Positions 22,247 through 34,830 of a DNA stretch of 64,000 nucleotides are shown here, in pieces. Position 1 is the stretch's first letter; the number at the start of each line of letters is the position of its first letter. The stretch covers positions 1 to 64,000 of the forward strand of contig JAUTXW010001637.1 of NCBI GenBank assembly GCA_030620095.1, read 5' to 3'. The notes below the pieces were generated by a model that worked only from the letters and a program-made list of their open reading frames with translations, searched no databases and had not been told where the DNA came from. The DNA comes from Kuschelorhynchus macadamiae. Lineage: Eukaryota > Arthropoda > Insecta > Coleoptera > Curculionidae. Both the position numbers and the translations under genes were made by a program.

Positions 22247-22648
22247 CTGTTGGGTGATTCATTAATATTGCATGAAAACTTAAGGACGTATTTTTGAGCC
22301 AATTCCAAGAAAAAAAAGTTCATATAAATATGTGTCTGCAAATGTTTCATTTCGGAGATACAGGTTGTTAAACGTTTACAAAAAAATCGTTTTTTCAACA
22401 CACTGCATATCGAAAACGAAGCATTTTTCAGTAAACCTTTATAAGAAAAAAGTGGTTTACTTTGTTGAAATCTATCAGATACTCCGTTTTTGCAAAGTTG
22501 TCAGCAACTTTATCTCGTGCCCAAGGGATTCTGTACACGTATCTCCGAAACGAAACATTTGCAGACACATGTTTATATGAACTTTTTCTTAAAATTGACT
22601 CAAGAATATGCCCTTAAATTTTCGTGCAATATTAACGAATCTCCCTGC
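22247..22648. mobile_element. Foldback MITE, about 400 bp
   Basis: Left (from about 22247) and right (to about 22648) arms are inverted copies. 'GATTCATTAATATTGCATGA' near 22256 pairs with the reverse complement 'GATTCGTTAATATTGCACGA' near 22640. 'AAAGTTCATATAAATATGTG' with 'TCTGCAAATGTTTCATTTCG' pairs with the right-arm equivalent at 22550-22595. Ends resemble CAGGGAGATTCGTT, Tc1/mariner-like in form. The target duplication is uncertain. The 82-codon ORF across it is incidental. Confidence 0.7.
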
Positions 22649-22789
22649 ATAAAGGCTGTTTTTTTTTAGCCGTGATCAGGAATTTCAAGACCTCCAGACA
22701 TACATTCAAAAGGAAACCATCCACCTAAGAGGGGCATTACCATTCTTTACTTTAATATTGAATGTTTTTTAATTTAAACTGCGGAAGAA

Positions 22790-24243
22790 ATGGGAAAATC
22801 TTGCAGGATAAAATTAAGATTTTTGAGAAGGAATAGAGAGTGGCTTCAAAGTTTTATGGAATATAAAATATATCCTGGGGAAATTAATAAAAATATTGCG
22901 TGGCGTGCTACTGTAAATTTTGAAGAAAGTTCAGATTGCATCAAAAGTAGAAAAACTATCTCATTGAGGGAACACTCTGTTGATCTGTTGTCCTACTCGA
23001 CTCAAATGAAGCTGCGATTAACAGGTAATAATAAAGAAACTAACATCCTTAAAAGAGGTCTCCCGTGACCTTAACAAAGCAAAAATATATAGTGAGACAG
23101 TTAAAAAAATGACTAATGAGGAAGCTCTCTCTTTAATGACCGAAGCAAACCTAACCAGGCAATAGTCTAGCTTAGTAAAACAAAATGCGAAAAGTAGGTT
23201 TCTATGCTATTCACATGTCCAGAAGGCTAAAAGAGACTGCTACCCAGAAAAAAAACGTATTTCAGTCACTGACATGTGTGCCAAAATTACAGTACAGGGA
23301 CACACCACGGCAAGATTATTGGAATCAATTAGAGATGCTAATAGCAGTAATGGAAGCCTATTTGTCACATCTCTTGTACCTATACAATTGTATTCTGGCA
23401 AAAACAAAGATTGCAGTCTGTGGCAGAATCCTAGGCCAAGCACTACCAGGTATTGTCGACCTATTCGCTTTTGTTTTGAACGCAAAACGGTCGATAGTAC
23501 TAAAGCTGAAAAAGAAAGAGTTGGCAGGGAAATTCAATCCCTGGTCCCTTCCAGATTTTCTTTCAATGGCCAAAATTATACCATCCATCATACCAAAATT
23601 TGTAATGTCATTACAGACAACAAATCAACACAGGTATGTGACTTAACATGTAAGGATTTCAATAATATCGAAAAGTGCTTACAAGTTAACTTTTGAGTTC
23701 GGTTTGAGTCTTTTGCACGCCTGGATCAGGTTCATGGAAGGCTTACTACATCTATCATATAAAATTGGTATAACAAAAAATATCAAACTCGTCTGGTTTT
23801 GACATTAATGCAGAAAAAATTCACGTATTCTGTCTAGATACTGCAAAATTATATGTTAAAACATATTCTGGTTGGTATATGATGCCGCCAGGAGTGCTTA
23901 AAATTCTTATACATGGCTCGCAAATTGTTGCAAATACCTTACGGCCATTTGGCCAACTGAGCGAAGGAGCTCAAGAAGCTCACAACAATAATATTAAGCT
24001 TTACAGAAAGGACCATTCTAGAAAGTGTTCTCGAGTAGAAACAAACACTGGCATTTTGACTAATTTAATAATCTTCAGACACCCCTTTTATTACGAGTCA
24101 TAGAAAGTTGCGACCAAAAAAATTCAAAAAAATTCCTAGAGAAGTTCAAAATGTATTAAAATCTCCAAAGAAACCAGCAAAGTCATATCATTTAGATAGT
24201 CTTATTAGTTCAGAATCAGACGCAACTATCTCAGACTCTTACT
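22790..24243 (+). pseudogene. TE-like multidomain protein relic, class unassigned
   Basis: Several frames on one strand join into one ancestral protein. A Lys/Arg-rich N-terminal part (22790-23068) contains 'LLSYSTQMKLRLTGNNKETN'. Then come 'SHVQKAKRDCYPEKKRISVT' (about 23210-23265) and a 140-codon stretch at 23274-23696 ('TARLLESIRDAN'). A 'LDQVHGRL'-like segment follows. The C-terminal part at 23870-24103 ('SGWYMMPPGVLKILIHGSQI', 'FGQLSEGAQEAHNNNIKLYR', 'HSRKCSRVETN') continues in another frame to 'ISSESDATISDSY' and a stop at 24241. I recall similar 'KILIHG...LSEEAQEARN...R..HARK.SR' proteins as multi-copy, uncharacterised arthropod sequences that look like TE products. I cannot assign a superfamily. 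Frameshifts and at least one nonsense codon (near 23164) make it non-functional. Confidence 0.55.
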
Positions 24244-24569
24244 AAATAGTAATTTACAAAAATAATTTGTTTAACATTCAAATAAAACTGTAAATTGTGT
24301 GCGTTATTGATGATGATATTTAGTTTTATGAATAATTCTCTTTTATTGTTCATTGTAGCATTACAGTATCGTTTTTATTATTTATGTTACAATATCATTT
24401 ATAAATGTTTATTTTTGTTAAGACACAAAATTAATTAAGTTAAGTTAATTCTTTAAAATATCAAATTGTTATATATTGTTATTGATTGTGTTTTCCGGTT
24501 TTAATTTAAAACATTTTAAAGATATTTATTTAAAAATCAATTTTGATCAACAATTTATTTCAAATAACC

Positions 24570-25935
24570 CACTGTGCGTCGTTTCGAATGTCAGTTTGTC
24601 TGTCAGTTCACAGCATAGCTTAAAAACTACCATTTTGGTTAAAATGCAATATGCCGGAACAAGATGGCGGCCTAGTGAAACGATAAAAAAATTATTACTA
24701 AAGAAACTAATTATTCAATTAATCTCAAATTTTGTACAAAAATTAAGTTTTATGTAGGAATCAACTGGTAAAATTTTTGTACGAATCCAAGCTGGCGGAA
24801 CAAAACGGCGGTTTAATACAATATGTAAACATTCAGCCTGAAAAAAACTACCTAATGAACTTATTTCAAATTATGTGCAATAACTAATTGTAGTATAGAG
24901 ATGAACTAAGTAAAACTAAAACAAAATGGCGGCCAAATAAAATTTTTGTAATCTGAAAAAATCAGGTTTTACATATCGTCGCGTTTTAGCGTCTCTAGAT
25001 GCCAAAAAATGTTTTATAAATTCCATAGGTTCGTCCGTCGGTTTGTCTGTCAGTTCACGGCATAGCTTCTTAAAAACTACTTATCAGATTGACTTCAAAT
25101 TTTAGTCAAAAATTAAGGCTCAAATGGCAATAACCCGGTAATATTTTGGTAAAAATCCAATATGCTGAAAAAGATGACGGCCTAACGGCCTAATGAAGTA
25201 TTAAAAAAATTATTACTTAAAAAACTAATTTTTCAATTCCCACAAAAATCGAGTATTATGTAGGAATCAACTGGTAAAATTTTGGTATGAATACAAGATG
25301 GCGGTACAAAATGGTGCCTAAATAAAATTTTTGAAATCTGAAAAATGATCCTAGTAGTTTTTACATATCTTCGCGTTTTAGCGTCTCTAGATGCAAAATA
25401 ATATGTTTTATCAATTCCGTCGCTCCACCTTCGCTTTGTCTGTCTGTCTATCAGTTCGCAGCTAAAAACTACTCATCAGATTGACTATTAGTCAAAGAAG
25501 CAAAACAAAATGGCGGCCTAATAAAATATTTAAAAAATTGGTCCGAAAAAAACTATTTATTGCTGATAAAGCTTATAAAGTTACGAATTCAAGATAACGC
25601 AACAAAATGGCGGCAAAATAACATGTTAAAAAAATTAACGTAAACATTTTTCTTCATCGATTGACTGAAATTTTGCAAATAAATTGAATATGGTTAAACT
25701 GGTGCGAAACCACTTATTGAATTCATTTTAAATTATGCTTAAAATAAAGTGTAGCTTAGGTAGAAACTGGTACAATATTGGTAGGGGATCCAATATATTG
25801 TAACAAAATGGCGTCCAATAAAAATGTTTGAAAAGACAGTATATACTGATCTAAATTGGTTCACACTAAACTTCACTATTTCTAATTAAAGGAAATATTC
25901 ATAATGAGGGAAGTTCGGGGTAAAAGAAATTTACC
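24570..25935 (+). repeat. Family A repeat, copy 2
   Basis: Two successive rounds of the 'GTCTGTCAGTTCAC(A/G)GCATAGCTT' header (24596 and 25042), plus a third near 25435, are each followed by submodules with 'GAACAAGATGGCGGCC', 'CAAGATGGCGGTACAAAATG', 'ACAAAATGGCGGCC' and 'ACAAAATGGCGTCC'. It ends near 25935 with the family end motif ATTCATAATGAGGGAAGTTC followed by GGGGTAAAAGAAATTTACC. The initial head is missing. Confidence 0.85.
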
Positions 25936-28919
25936 GATTTTTTATCTTAGTTTATTGATAACTTTTAAAATGATTTATGTGCGATTTTGAAACTTTTGCA
26001 AATTTTTCTACACGTCATACATTGCCATGGCGGGAATTATTGTTTTTTACAGTACATAAATTATAAAACATGATTACAACAACTACTTATTATTTTAGAA
26101 CTCGGGTAAAAGTACCTAACAGGTAACAAATAATCCTTTGTTAGATATGCAAAGTATTATAATTATTTATATCAAATTATCAATAAAATTGACGGGAAAT
26201 TCAATAAATTTTTGGCAGTTGTTCGGTATTAGACCCTGTTCACAAAGACAAGTTATAGATAGATGGAATAAATATGTTCTAATAAAAAATAATATTTCAT
26301 ACTAAGTAGAATAAACTTTTCTAAGTTGGTCCAAGGAGTTCAATAACTTGGTCTTGTTACTTGTACTGCCGAGTTTACGGACTAATAATCATATCTAGTC
26401 AAAAAGTATGTCTGAAAATCTTGTGTTATAATCGCAAATTGAATTTAAAATTTTCATCGTTTTCCTTCAAATTCAGTGCGTGTAACGTCATTCATGTTTT
26501 AATTAATTCGATGTTACGTGGTTTCAAACAATGCAACAAATGACAATTCACGTCAAAAATGAAAAAAACATCAAAATTTCGAATTTTTGTGCGAATTTTT
26601 GGACCTGCAGTATAGAGTCTTTTGAGTTAAATGGCTTCATCTAGTCAAACCAGTAATGGTTTTGTAAAAGCAAATTCTAATAATTTACCCAAAGAGGGCC
26701 TGTTTATGGTGCTTTAATATTGTAGAAGTCCGAGTAGTGAAAGCATCACAGTAAGTATATATCGCGCAATAAAAATTACATAAAATGCTTGCCACACCCA
26801 AAATAATAAGGTAATTTAAATAAGTAATATTAAGAAATAGTTTTCTCATAATTTTACAAATAAGAAAATGTTTCCTGTTTAGCAGTCCTTTATACACATA
26901 TTTTTTTAGTTCTGGAAGGAAAAGTGTTACGGAGATAATACCCATACATAATAAGCTCGTACCAATAGTTTTGTTAAATTGTGGTTGTGATTTGTTGTGT
27001 GTTTATTCTTGATGTAATGCTAATTTTACAAGTTGTTATAAATTGAGATATAAGAAATTCATTCCTTTTTTTTTTTGCTGATGTGTTGTTCCTTTGTTGC
27101 AAAATTATTATAACTTTAAAATAATTATTTTCTATACACTTTTAATCTTCTAATCAACATCTTAGGCCTGAAGAGCCTCCCTGAATGCACTTTTTAGCCT
27201 CAAAAACTTCTAAATCTAGTTTTTGTCAGTCATTTATTAATATTTTTGTCTTAAAGAAAACCAAAAAAATGTCAGACTTTGAAATATTACGACATTTAAA
27301 TACATGCGTCGGCGTCGTAACTGACATGCGTTCGAGAGATTTTTCCTAACATACCTCGCCTAATAAGGTGAAATATTGTTTATATAACAATTTTGTGAAA
27401 CTTTACTTAAGTTATTTAATATCACATTGAGGAAGTCCTACCTTAAAGTATAAATTTTCAAAACTGCAAACGCTATAAACAAAGCCATACAACAATTTTC
27501 AGTTTTGAAAAATTAAAAAAAAAATAATTTCACGTTTGTGAGCCTTCATACGTCATCTACTTTCATTTTTCAAAATAAAAAAATGATTGATAACCGGATT
27601 ATTATAAGACTGTCCACGATTACATTCAGAACTCTTTCTTTGTCCATAAAATATTTTTTAATATACTCATGGAAAGCTTGAAAAAATTCATCACAATAAC
27701 TGATGTAACAATTTTTAAAATTAAAATCGGGTTTTCTATCTTCAACGTACAGTTTTAGCAAATGTCAAACGAGTTGAATATAATTTAGACCTGGGTGATA
27801 TTTCCTAGAATTCAATCAATTTTATATGGTCTAAATCTAACTTTATTTATTTTAATTCAACTGTACGAAAAGTACCAGTGAAAGGGATATTTCACCATTA
27901 AAGCCAATCCTTTCATTACATTATTTCTGGCATCTGGTGTAGTGGGTTATCAATAACAAGGTTACTTGAGGGCAACTTTGAAATTAGTTTTTCCGAAAGG
28001 CACTTTGTTATTAGGATACCTCATTTCAATGCGGCTATCACTGGATTTTGTTTGGAATCTGAAAACCAAGTATGCCCTGGGGACGAAGTCAGTTTTACTT
28101 CCTACTTGATCTATAACTAATATCTGTCTGTCTGACATATGGGATAAACCAACAGTTTTCCTCAAGCAATGTTCGCACGTAATCAATGATGTATCCCTAA
28201 AGCACAACTTCGTCACAATTATCAATGTAGGTTTTAAGACAGGATATTCTCTTTTTTTTGGGTTTAATATGACACAGACTTGCCATTTTCTACATTCTCT
28301 ATCTCGTTGAATATTTTTTGAATCGTACTACGACTTTCACCTGCATGAAACGTTCTGTTGATCTTCTAGCTGGTTAATTTCTTAGGTCCCACGACGAATA
28401 AAGTGGTTAAAGTTTGCCAACATGTCACGTTTAACCAGCAACTTTCAGCCTTTACCTTTCAAAATGGCTCTATATTGGTACGCACTGCACACAACTGTCG
28501 AAACTTAGATGGTGCATATACTGAAACACTTCTGCTTTGACTGTACTTATATCTAGATGTCTACCTGTCTACCGCGCATTGCTTCCCCATTAAGCGCCAT
28601 GCTACATTTGACAAACGCTTTTTTGACACTTGTCACACTAGTATTGAATATACAAGATTAGACGCTGAAATCGGGATGTTTTTTTAATGGAATATCCAAT
28701 TTTTTATTACATATTTAAAATATGCGCAAATTTCTGAACATTTTTCGTATATCTAATTTCAATGGTTTTTAAGATATTAGATATTGAAAACTATCCAAAA
28801 ATTCAGCTTAGGGCAAAACGAAGAGCACATTTTCATCTTAGTTTTTTAATATTCTTCTTATAGCATCACTACATTAAGTTATTGTAGATAGAAAAGTTTT
28901 TCGGCTCAGAAAAAAAAAA
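25936..28919. other. Unassigned AT-rich region
   Basis: No recognised gene. ORFs of 60-87 codons (26361-26543 +; 26685-26945 -; 27570-27761 -; 27962-28225 -) have no clear domain. The segment 27960-28390 read on the minus strand has a 'SRSTIQKIFNE' HTH-like start followed by a broken frame. This could be the N-terminus of a worn transposase, but the evidence is too weak for a call. Confidence 0.3.
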
Positions 28920-28921
28920 CT

Positions 28922-30590
28922 TTATTTACTTCCCTGGTAAAAGGGAAGTATTATAATCGCAAAAAATCACCCTCCGAGATTTTCTTCGATCTTTACTTTT
29001 CAGGGTTCCTAGATGCCGAAAAACATGTTTTCTCAATTCCGTCGGTCTGTCTGTCTGTCGGTTTGTCGGCTGCTTGTTTGCGGTATAGCTAAAAAACTAC
29101 TTATCCAATTGACTTCATATTTTCGTCAAAAATTAAGGGTCATGTGGGGATAACCTGGTAATACTTTGGTAAATATCCAATATGGCAATAAAATGGTGGC
29201 CTAATGAAATGTTAAAAAAATTATTACTAAAAAATACTACCAATTTATCTCAAATTTTGCATAAAAATCAGTTATTTTGTAAGAATCAGTTAAGTAAAAT
29301 TTTGGTACGAATCTAAGGCGGAGGAACAAAATGGTGACTTAATAAAATATTTGAAAATTCAGCTTAAAAAACTACTAGATTTCAAAAAATATGTTTTATC
29401 AATTCCGTCGGTTCGTCTGTGGGTTTGTCTGTCTATCTGTCAGTTCGCTGTATAGCTTAAAAATTACTTATAAGATTGACTTCAAATTTAGTCAAAAATT
29501 AAAAGTCATATGGGGTAGTTTTGGTAATATTTTGGAAAAATTTAATATACCAGAACAAGATGGCGGCCTAGTGAAACGTTCGTAAGTATTTTAATCGTGA
29601 AAAATGCTCTCCCCAGGTTTTTTCAGATCTTCACGTTAGGAGCCCTAGATAAAGTTAAAAAGTACTTACCCAAATTACCTTAATTTTAAAATATTGGTAC
29701 GAATCCAAGATGGCGAAACAAACTGGCGCTGAACAAAATATTTAAGAAATCAGCCTGCAAGAAATATTTATTAGATTGATCCCAAGTTTTGTGCAATAAA
29801 TAAGTGTGATATAGAGACAGGTAAAAAACGAATTCAAGATGGCGGAACAAGATGGAGGTCAAATAAAATGTTTGTAATAGTGAAAAATATCACTCTTTCA
29901 GTTTTTACATATATTTACGTTTTAGGAATACTAGATGCAAAATAAACATATTTTCTCAAATCCGTCGGTCTGTCTAGCAATTCACTCTACAGCTAAAAAT
30001 CTACTACCCGATTTAGGACTTCAAATATTGGTCAAAAATTAAAGGTCATAGGAAGATGACTTGGCAATATTTTGGTAAAAATCCAATATGGCGGAAAAAA
30101 TGTCGGTTTAGTGAATTGCTAAAACAATGAATTACTAAAAAACGAATTAACCAATTTACCTCAAAAATCAAGCCTTAACTTTTACATAGGAATAAACTGG
30201 TAAGATTTTGGTACGAATTTCAGATGGCAAAACAAAATGGCAGCCTAATAAAATATTTAAAAAGTTAGCCTGAAAAAACTATTTCTTAGGTTGATTTCAA
30301 ATTTTCTGCAAGAACTAAGCAATATATAGATATAATACGGAAAAATTGTGGTGCGAATTGAAGAAGACGGAACAAAATGGCGGACCAATACCCAAACCAA
30401 TTATTCAATGTAGTGGTTCAAATCCAGTATGATGGAACAAAATGGCGTCGAATAATAATGTTTCAAAAGACATACGTATATATGTTACTAAACGACTAAA
30501 TACACTTTTCAGTGCTAATAAATGGAAATTCAGTATTCATAACGAGGGAAGTACCAGATAAAGGAAGTTTACCGATTTTTGAATCATGGG
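28922..30590 (+). repeat. Family A repeat, copy 3 (near full-length)
   Basis: The head TTACTTCCCTGGTAAAAGGG (28926) with 'AAAAATCACCCTCCGAGATT' is followed by the GTCTGTC header (about 29047), repeated near 29410 and 29965. About ten submodules carry 'TCCAA(T/G)ATGGC' or 'ACAAAATGGCGG'. The end is CATAACGAGGGAAGTACCAG at about 30539, followed by AGGAAGTTTACCGATTTTT. Head and tail both contain a form of ACTTCCCTCGT in opposite orientation, i.e. short inverted ends. Confidence 0.85.
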
Positions 30591-31874
30591 TTTATGATAC
30601 TTGGTTGTCATCATAGAAGGACAAAAATTAGCTTCTTAGTTTCTTCTGACGGTGGCCTCGCTATATTGTTTTGCTCACGGCCCCGAAAAAACCCGGAGCG
30701 TCTCTGCATAGAAAACTAATGTAAGAATATGCAATTCGGTTTGCCCTAACTCCAACCTTATATATTTTACAACGTGTCAAAATTTTAAATTATCAATTTT
30801 CAATTGTCTTGTATAGAGTATCCTGGAATGATAGTCAATATAGGAGATTTATAATGGCGTAAAAAATTACAAAAACAGAGAGCACTGGCACGTGCATTCG
30901 GACTGAGGTATAATGATGTACCATTATTAGCTTCGAATATTGAACCAGATGTTCGAAGATTTTTAACGTAGTCAACAATGTTTCGTTGATTCAATATTTT
31001 GGTACATCATAAAAAAGACCATAAAAAACTAAGATAAAAACATGTAATTCGTTTTGCTCTAAGTCGAACCATTTACGTGTTTCAGAGTGTCAAAGGGTCA
31101 ATTTTCAATTGTCAATATTCTCAAAAATATTTGTATTTAGGTATAGAGTATGCTGCGTTTAAAATAATTATCAGCTAATAATCAGTTTAGTTCAGACTAA
31201 ATTTCCAAAAGCATTTACATTCGAAAGAGGATGTAACTCGTTTCCGTTTAGATCCTTACTATCAATCAAGAATATGGTATTTGACTAAAAAATGTTAGCG
31301 ATGCCACAGCGTTTAAACAGATCAACATGCAGATCCAAAACTAGTGCCAAAAACTTCACTGTATTATACAGAGTATCGTTTTAAAACATCTTTTATTTTT
31401 TAAGAGATTTTAAACAAGTACCCTTTAAAATAATTTAAACAACTCTTCTCAGAACTCTATTTATTTTACCTCCCAATAATCAGTTTAAATGAGACTAAAT
31501 TTTCAAAAACATTTACGTTCTAAAGAGGATGTAACTCGTTTCCATTTAGATCCTCAATATCAATCAAGCCGTGCCCATATTAAATTTAAAGCGACTTGAA
31601 TCATATTTCGATGTTGAAATTCTCCTCTGGGTAAAAATAATGACATTGTAAAACACTTTTTCTTTACAAACAATTAAAATGGTTTGTTTATTTTATCAAA
31701 CTAAATATGCAAGGTTAACTTGAGATCTAAACTTGTTTGTTGTGGCCCAAGTTTTAGTTAATTCGATGAAACAATGAGAAAATACCTAATAATTGTTTTA
31801 AAGGAAACTGGCAAACAATTTTAAACCCCGGCTCAATATTATTAGTAATAATTATCTGGTAACTCTTAAATAAA
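30591..31874. repeat. Spacer with a diverged direct repeat
   Basis: Two blocks about 300 bp apart (about 31180-31275 and 31478-31573) share 'ATAATCAGTTTA', 'GACTAAATTT.CAAAA', 'CATTTAC.TTC', 'AAAGAGGATGTAACTCGTTT' and 'TTTAGATCCT'. At 30850-30900 there is a block shared with 18905-18965. No coding motif. This spacer separates family A copy 3 (+) from copy 4 (-). Confidence 0.6.
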
Positions 31875-33806
31875 AAATCGGTACATTTCCTTTACCTGGA
31901 ACTTTCCTGGTTATGATCTTTTTCTATTTGTTAGGTATAGTGAAGTGTGACCCAATTTAGTTTAGCACATAGCCACACTATATATGTGTTACATATACTG
32001 TATTTTCAGTCATTTTTCTTGGGCGGCATTTTGTTTCATCATATTGGATTCCTACCAAAATTTCACTAGTTTCTTGCTATCTATGCCACACTTGACTTTT
32101 GGGCATATTAAATAAATTCTACAAGTAGTTTTTACATTGACACATACCGCCATTTTCATACGTCATGTTGAATTCGTACCAGTTTATCCCATTCTCATAT
32201 TTAATTTTTCTGCAAAACTTAAAGTCAATTGAACAAGATTTTTTACGTTAATTTCTTAAAAATTTTATTTGGCCGCCATTTTATTTTAAATTCGTACCAC
32301 AATTTTACCTGATTATCTTTATATCACACTTTAATACTTGCAGAAAAATTGAAATTTATTTAATAAGTAGTAATATCAGGCTGACTTTTTTAAATATTTT
32401 CTTAGGCCGTTATTTTTTTTTGCTATTTTGGGTTCGTATCAAAATATTACCAGTTATCTAACACTTAATTTTTGTGCAAAATTTGAGGTAAATTGAATAA
32501 TAAGTTTTTTTAGTAATAATGTTTTAAAATTGTTCTGCCATATTGACTTTTTAACAAAATACCATTTCATCCCCATAATTTTGACTAAAATTTGATGTTA
32601 ATCTGGTAAGCAGTTTTAAGCTATGCCGCGAACTAAAAGGCAGACCGACAGACGGACCGACGGAATTGATAAAACATATTTTTTGGCATCTAGGGACACT
32701 AAAAATTGAAGATATGTAGAAAGTGATTTTTTCACGATTACGAACATTTTATTTGGCCGCCATTTTGTTCCGTCATTTTGAATTTGTAACACAGTGTTAT
32801 TAGTTGATCTCTATACCACAATCAGTTATGGCACACAATTGAAATCAATCCTTTAAGTAGTTCTTTTAGGCTGAATTTTTAAATATTTAATTATGGCTTC
32901 ATTCTGTTCCGCCATCTTGGATTCGTACCAAAAATTTTACCAGTTGATTCCAACATAATACCTGATGTTTGTGCAAAACTTGAAATAAATTGGATAAGTA
33001 GTTTTTTTGATATCAAATTTTTTAACATTTCACTAGGCCGCCATTTTGTTTCGCCATATTGGATTTTTACCAAAATATTACCAGATCATCCCCGTATGAC
33101 TCTTAATTTTTGATCAAAATTTGAAGTCAATCAAGTAAGTAGTTTTTAAGGCTGTGCCGCGAACTGACAGATAGACAGACAAACCGACAGACGGACCAAC
33201 GGAATTGATAAAACACATTTTTGAATAAAACGTGAAGATATGTAAACGATTACAAAAATTTCATTTGGCCACCATTTTGTTCGGCCATCTTGAATTTGTA
33301 CCATAATTTTACTAGTTGATCCCTATACCACAATTAATTATGGCACGCAATTTGAAATCAATCTATTAAGCAGTTTTTTAAGGCGAAATTTTTAAATATT
33401 TTATTAAACCGCCATTTTGTTCCGCCATCGTGGATTCATTCCAAAAGGTTACCAGGTGATTAAAACATAATACTTGATGTTCGTGCAAAATGTGAGATAA
33501 ATTTGAAAAGTATTTTTTTAAAAAGTATTTTTTAACATTTCACTAGGCCGCAATTTTGTTTTGCCCTATTGGATTTTTACCAAAATGTTACCAGATTATC
33601 CCCATATAATCCTTAATTTTTGATCAAAATTTGAAGTTAATTGGGTAAGTAGTTTTTTAGCTATGCCGCGAACAGACAGACAGACCGATGGAGAAAACAT
33701 GTTTTTCGGCATCTAGGGACCCCGAAACGTGACGATGTGAAAAAGCCTCGCAGGGTGATTTTTTCAAAATTACAATACTTTCCTTTTACGAGGAAAGTAA
33801 AAATGA
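31875..33806 (-). repeat. Family A repeat, copy 4 (near full-length, inverted)
   Basis: Reverse orientation relative to copy 3. The tail block 'TTTCCTTTACCTGGAACTTT' lies at 31887 and the head 'TTACTTTCCTCGTAAAAGGA' (reverse complement) ends near 33800. Headers 'GCCGCGAACTGACAGA'-like occur at 32625, 33155 and 33665. Many 'GCCGCCATTTTGTTCCGCCA'-type blocks occur between. With copy 3 it forms a 4.9-kb inverted arrangement around a 1.3-kb spacer. Confidence 0.85.
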
Positions 33807-34830
33807 TACGAATATGCTAATATGAAAAGAGTTCGGAATAAAATTAAAGGTTCAAAATTTTTTCGATATTTCATTAATGTTCTATTACTCAGTAGAAAGG
33901 TGGCTTAATAGAGCCACAGCTCTTAGGCCCCAAGGGGTCCCTTCTACATCCTACGTAGAAACATGTCTCATCATAGCTCATCAACGCACCTATTTTTATA
34001 AAATATGTGATGATGTCGTCTAGGGGGACTTCCTTTAAGCTAATGATGACAGGCCAACACTATCCTGGAATAGATTATCTGATTTGCGAGGCGGTAGGGC
34101 ATTAACAGGATAAATCTGATACTGCATTATCTTCTTCATCACAACTTCTAAAAAAACAAGTGTCACTTAGCTTCCTATTGTAAAGGCGTTGCCTTAATAA
34201 AAACGCTATGCCAGGCACTTAAAACAAACAAACTATTCCCTATATTCATCGTTTACCATATATAATTTCCTTAAATTAAAAAAAAACAAACTAAATAATA
34301 ATTCTCTCCATACATGTATTCAATGCTAGATCCTAAACACTAATTAAAAATCATTCATTCGCTATTCCCATCACGGATAATTGAACTAAATAGTCGCACT
34401 TACTATTATACAATAAATTCCCATAATCAAAACAAACAAACGGACACCCCGCCTGAAACATTCTTTCCTATGGGACTTCTCATGGAATAAACCTTTGTAT
34501 ATCCGCCTTATTAACATCTCTAATTGCCCCGACGATATACCGAGTGTTCCATTTTGGCTTTTCGACTGCATTGTTTTAATTCGCCTTAAATTAATATAGT
34601 TACAGTAATCTTCTTGTCGCACATAGACATAAGGTATAATATCGATATTGTTAGTTCGAGAGGAATAATCCCCCATTCACCAACATACACTTAATTTATT
34701 AACACAAAAACATGTAACTTATGCTATTATTGTAGGGAAAATGAATTTTACTCAAATATCTGTTGTGCGAATGGCAGCTCTTCGTCAGGTGGCAACAGTG
34801 GGAAGCTTACACTTTATTTTGGATGCTATT
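33807..34830. other. Unassigned region, possibly a retrotransposon 3' end
   Basis: 33890-34130 is less AT-rich and, read on the minus strand, gives 'PVNALPPRKSDNLFQD' then 'SVGLSSLA' and a stop. The following 'GGCCTAAGAGCTGTGGCTCT' would be 3' UTR. This may be the end of a non-LTR element (-), but no RT motif is present. A 96-codon minus-strand ORF at 34386-34676 has no recognisable domain. Confidence 0.25.

Noticed and set aside
23185..23646. 153-codon ORF as an independent gene
   Set aside because: It overlaps the 140-codon frame whose translation continues the conserved pattern on both sides; only the first part ('SHVQKAKRDCYPE', another frame) and that 140-codon frame fit one protein.
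30660..30705. GGCCCCGAAAAAACCCGGAGC as a hAT terminus
   Set aside because: No partner inverted end or 8-bp duplication could be found.
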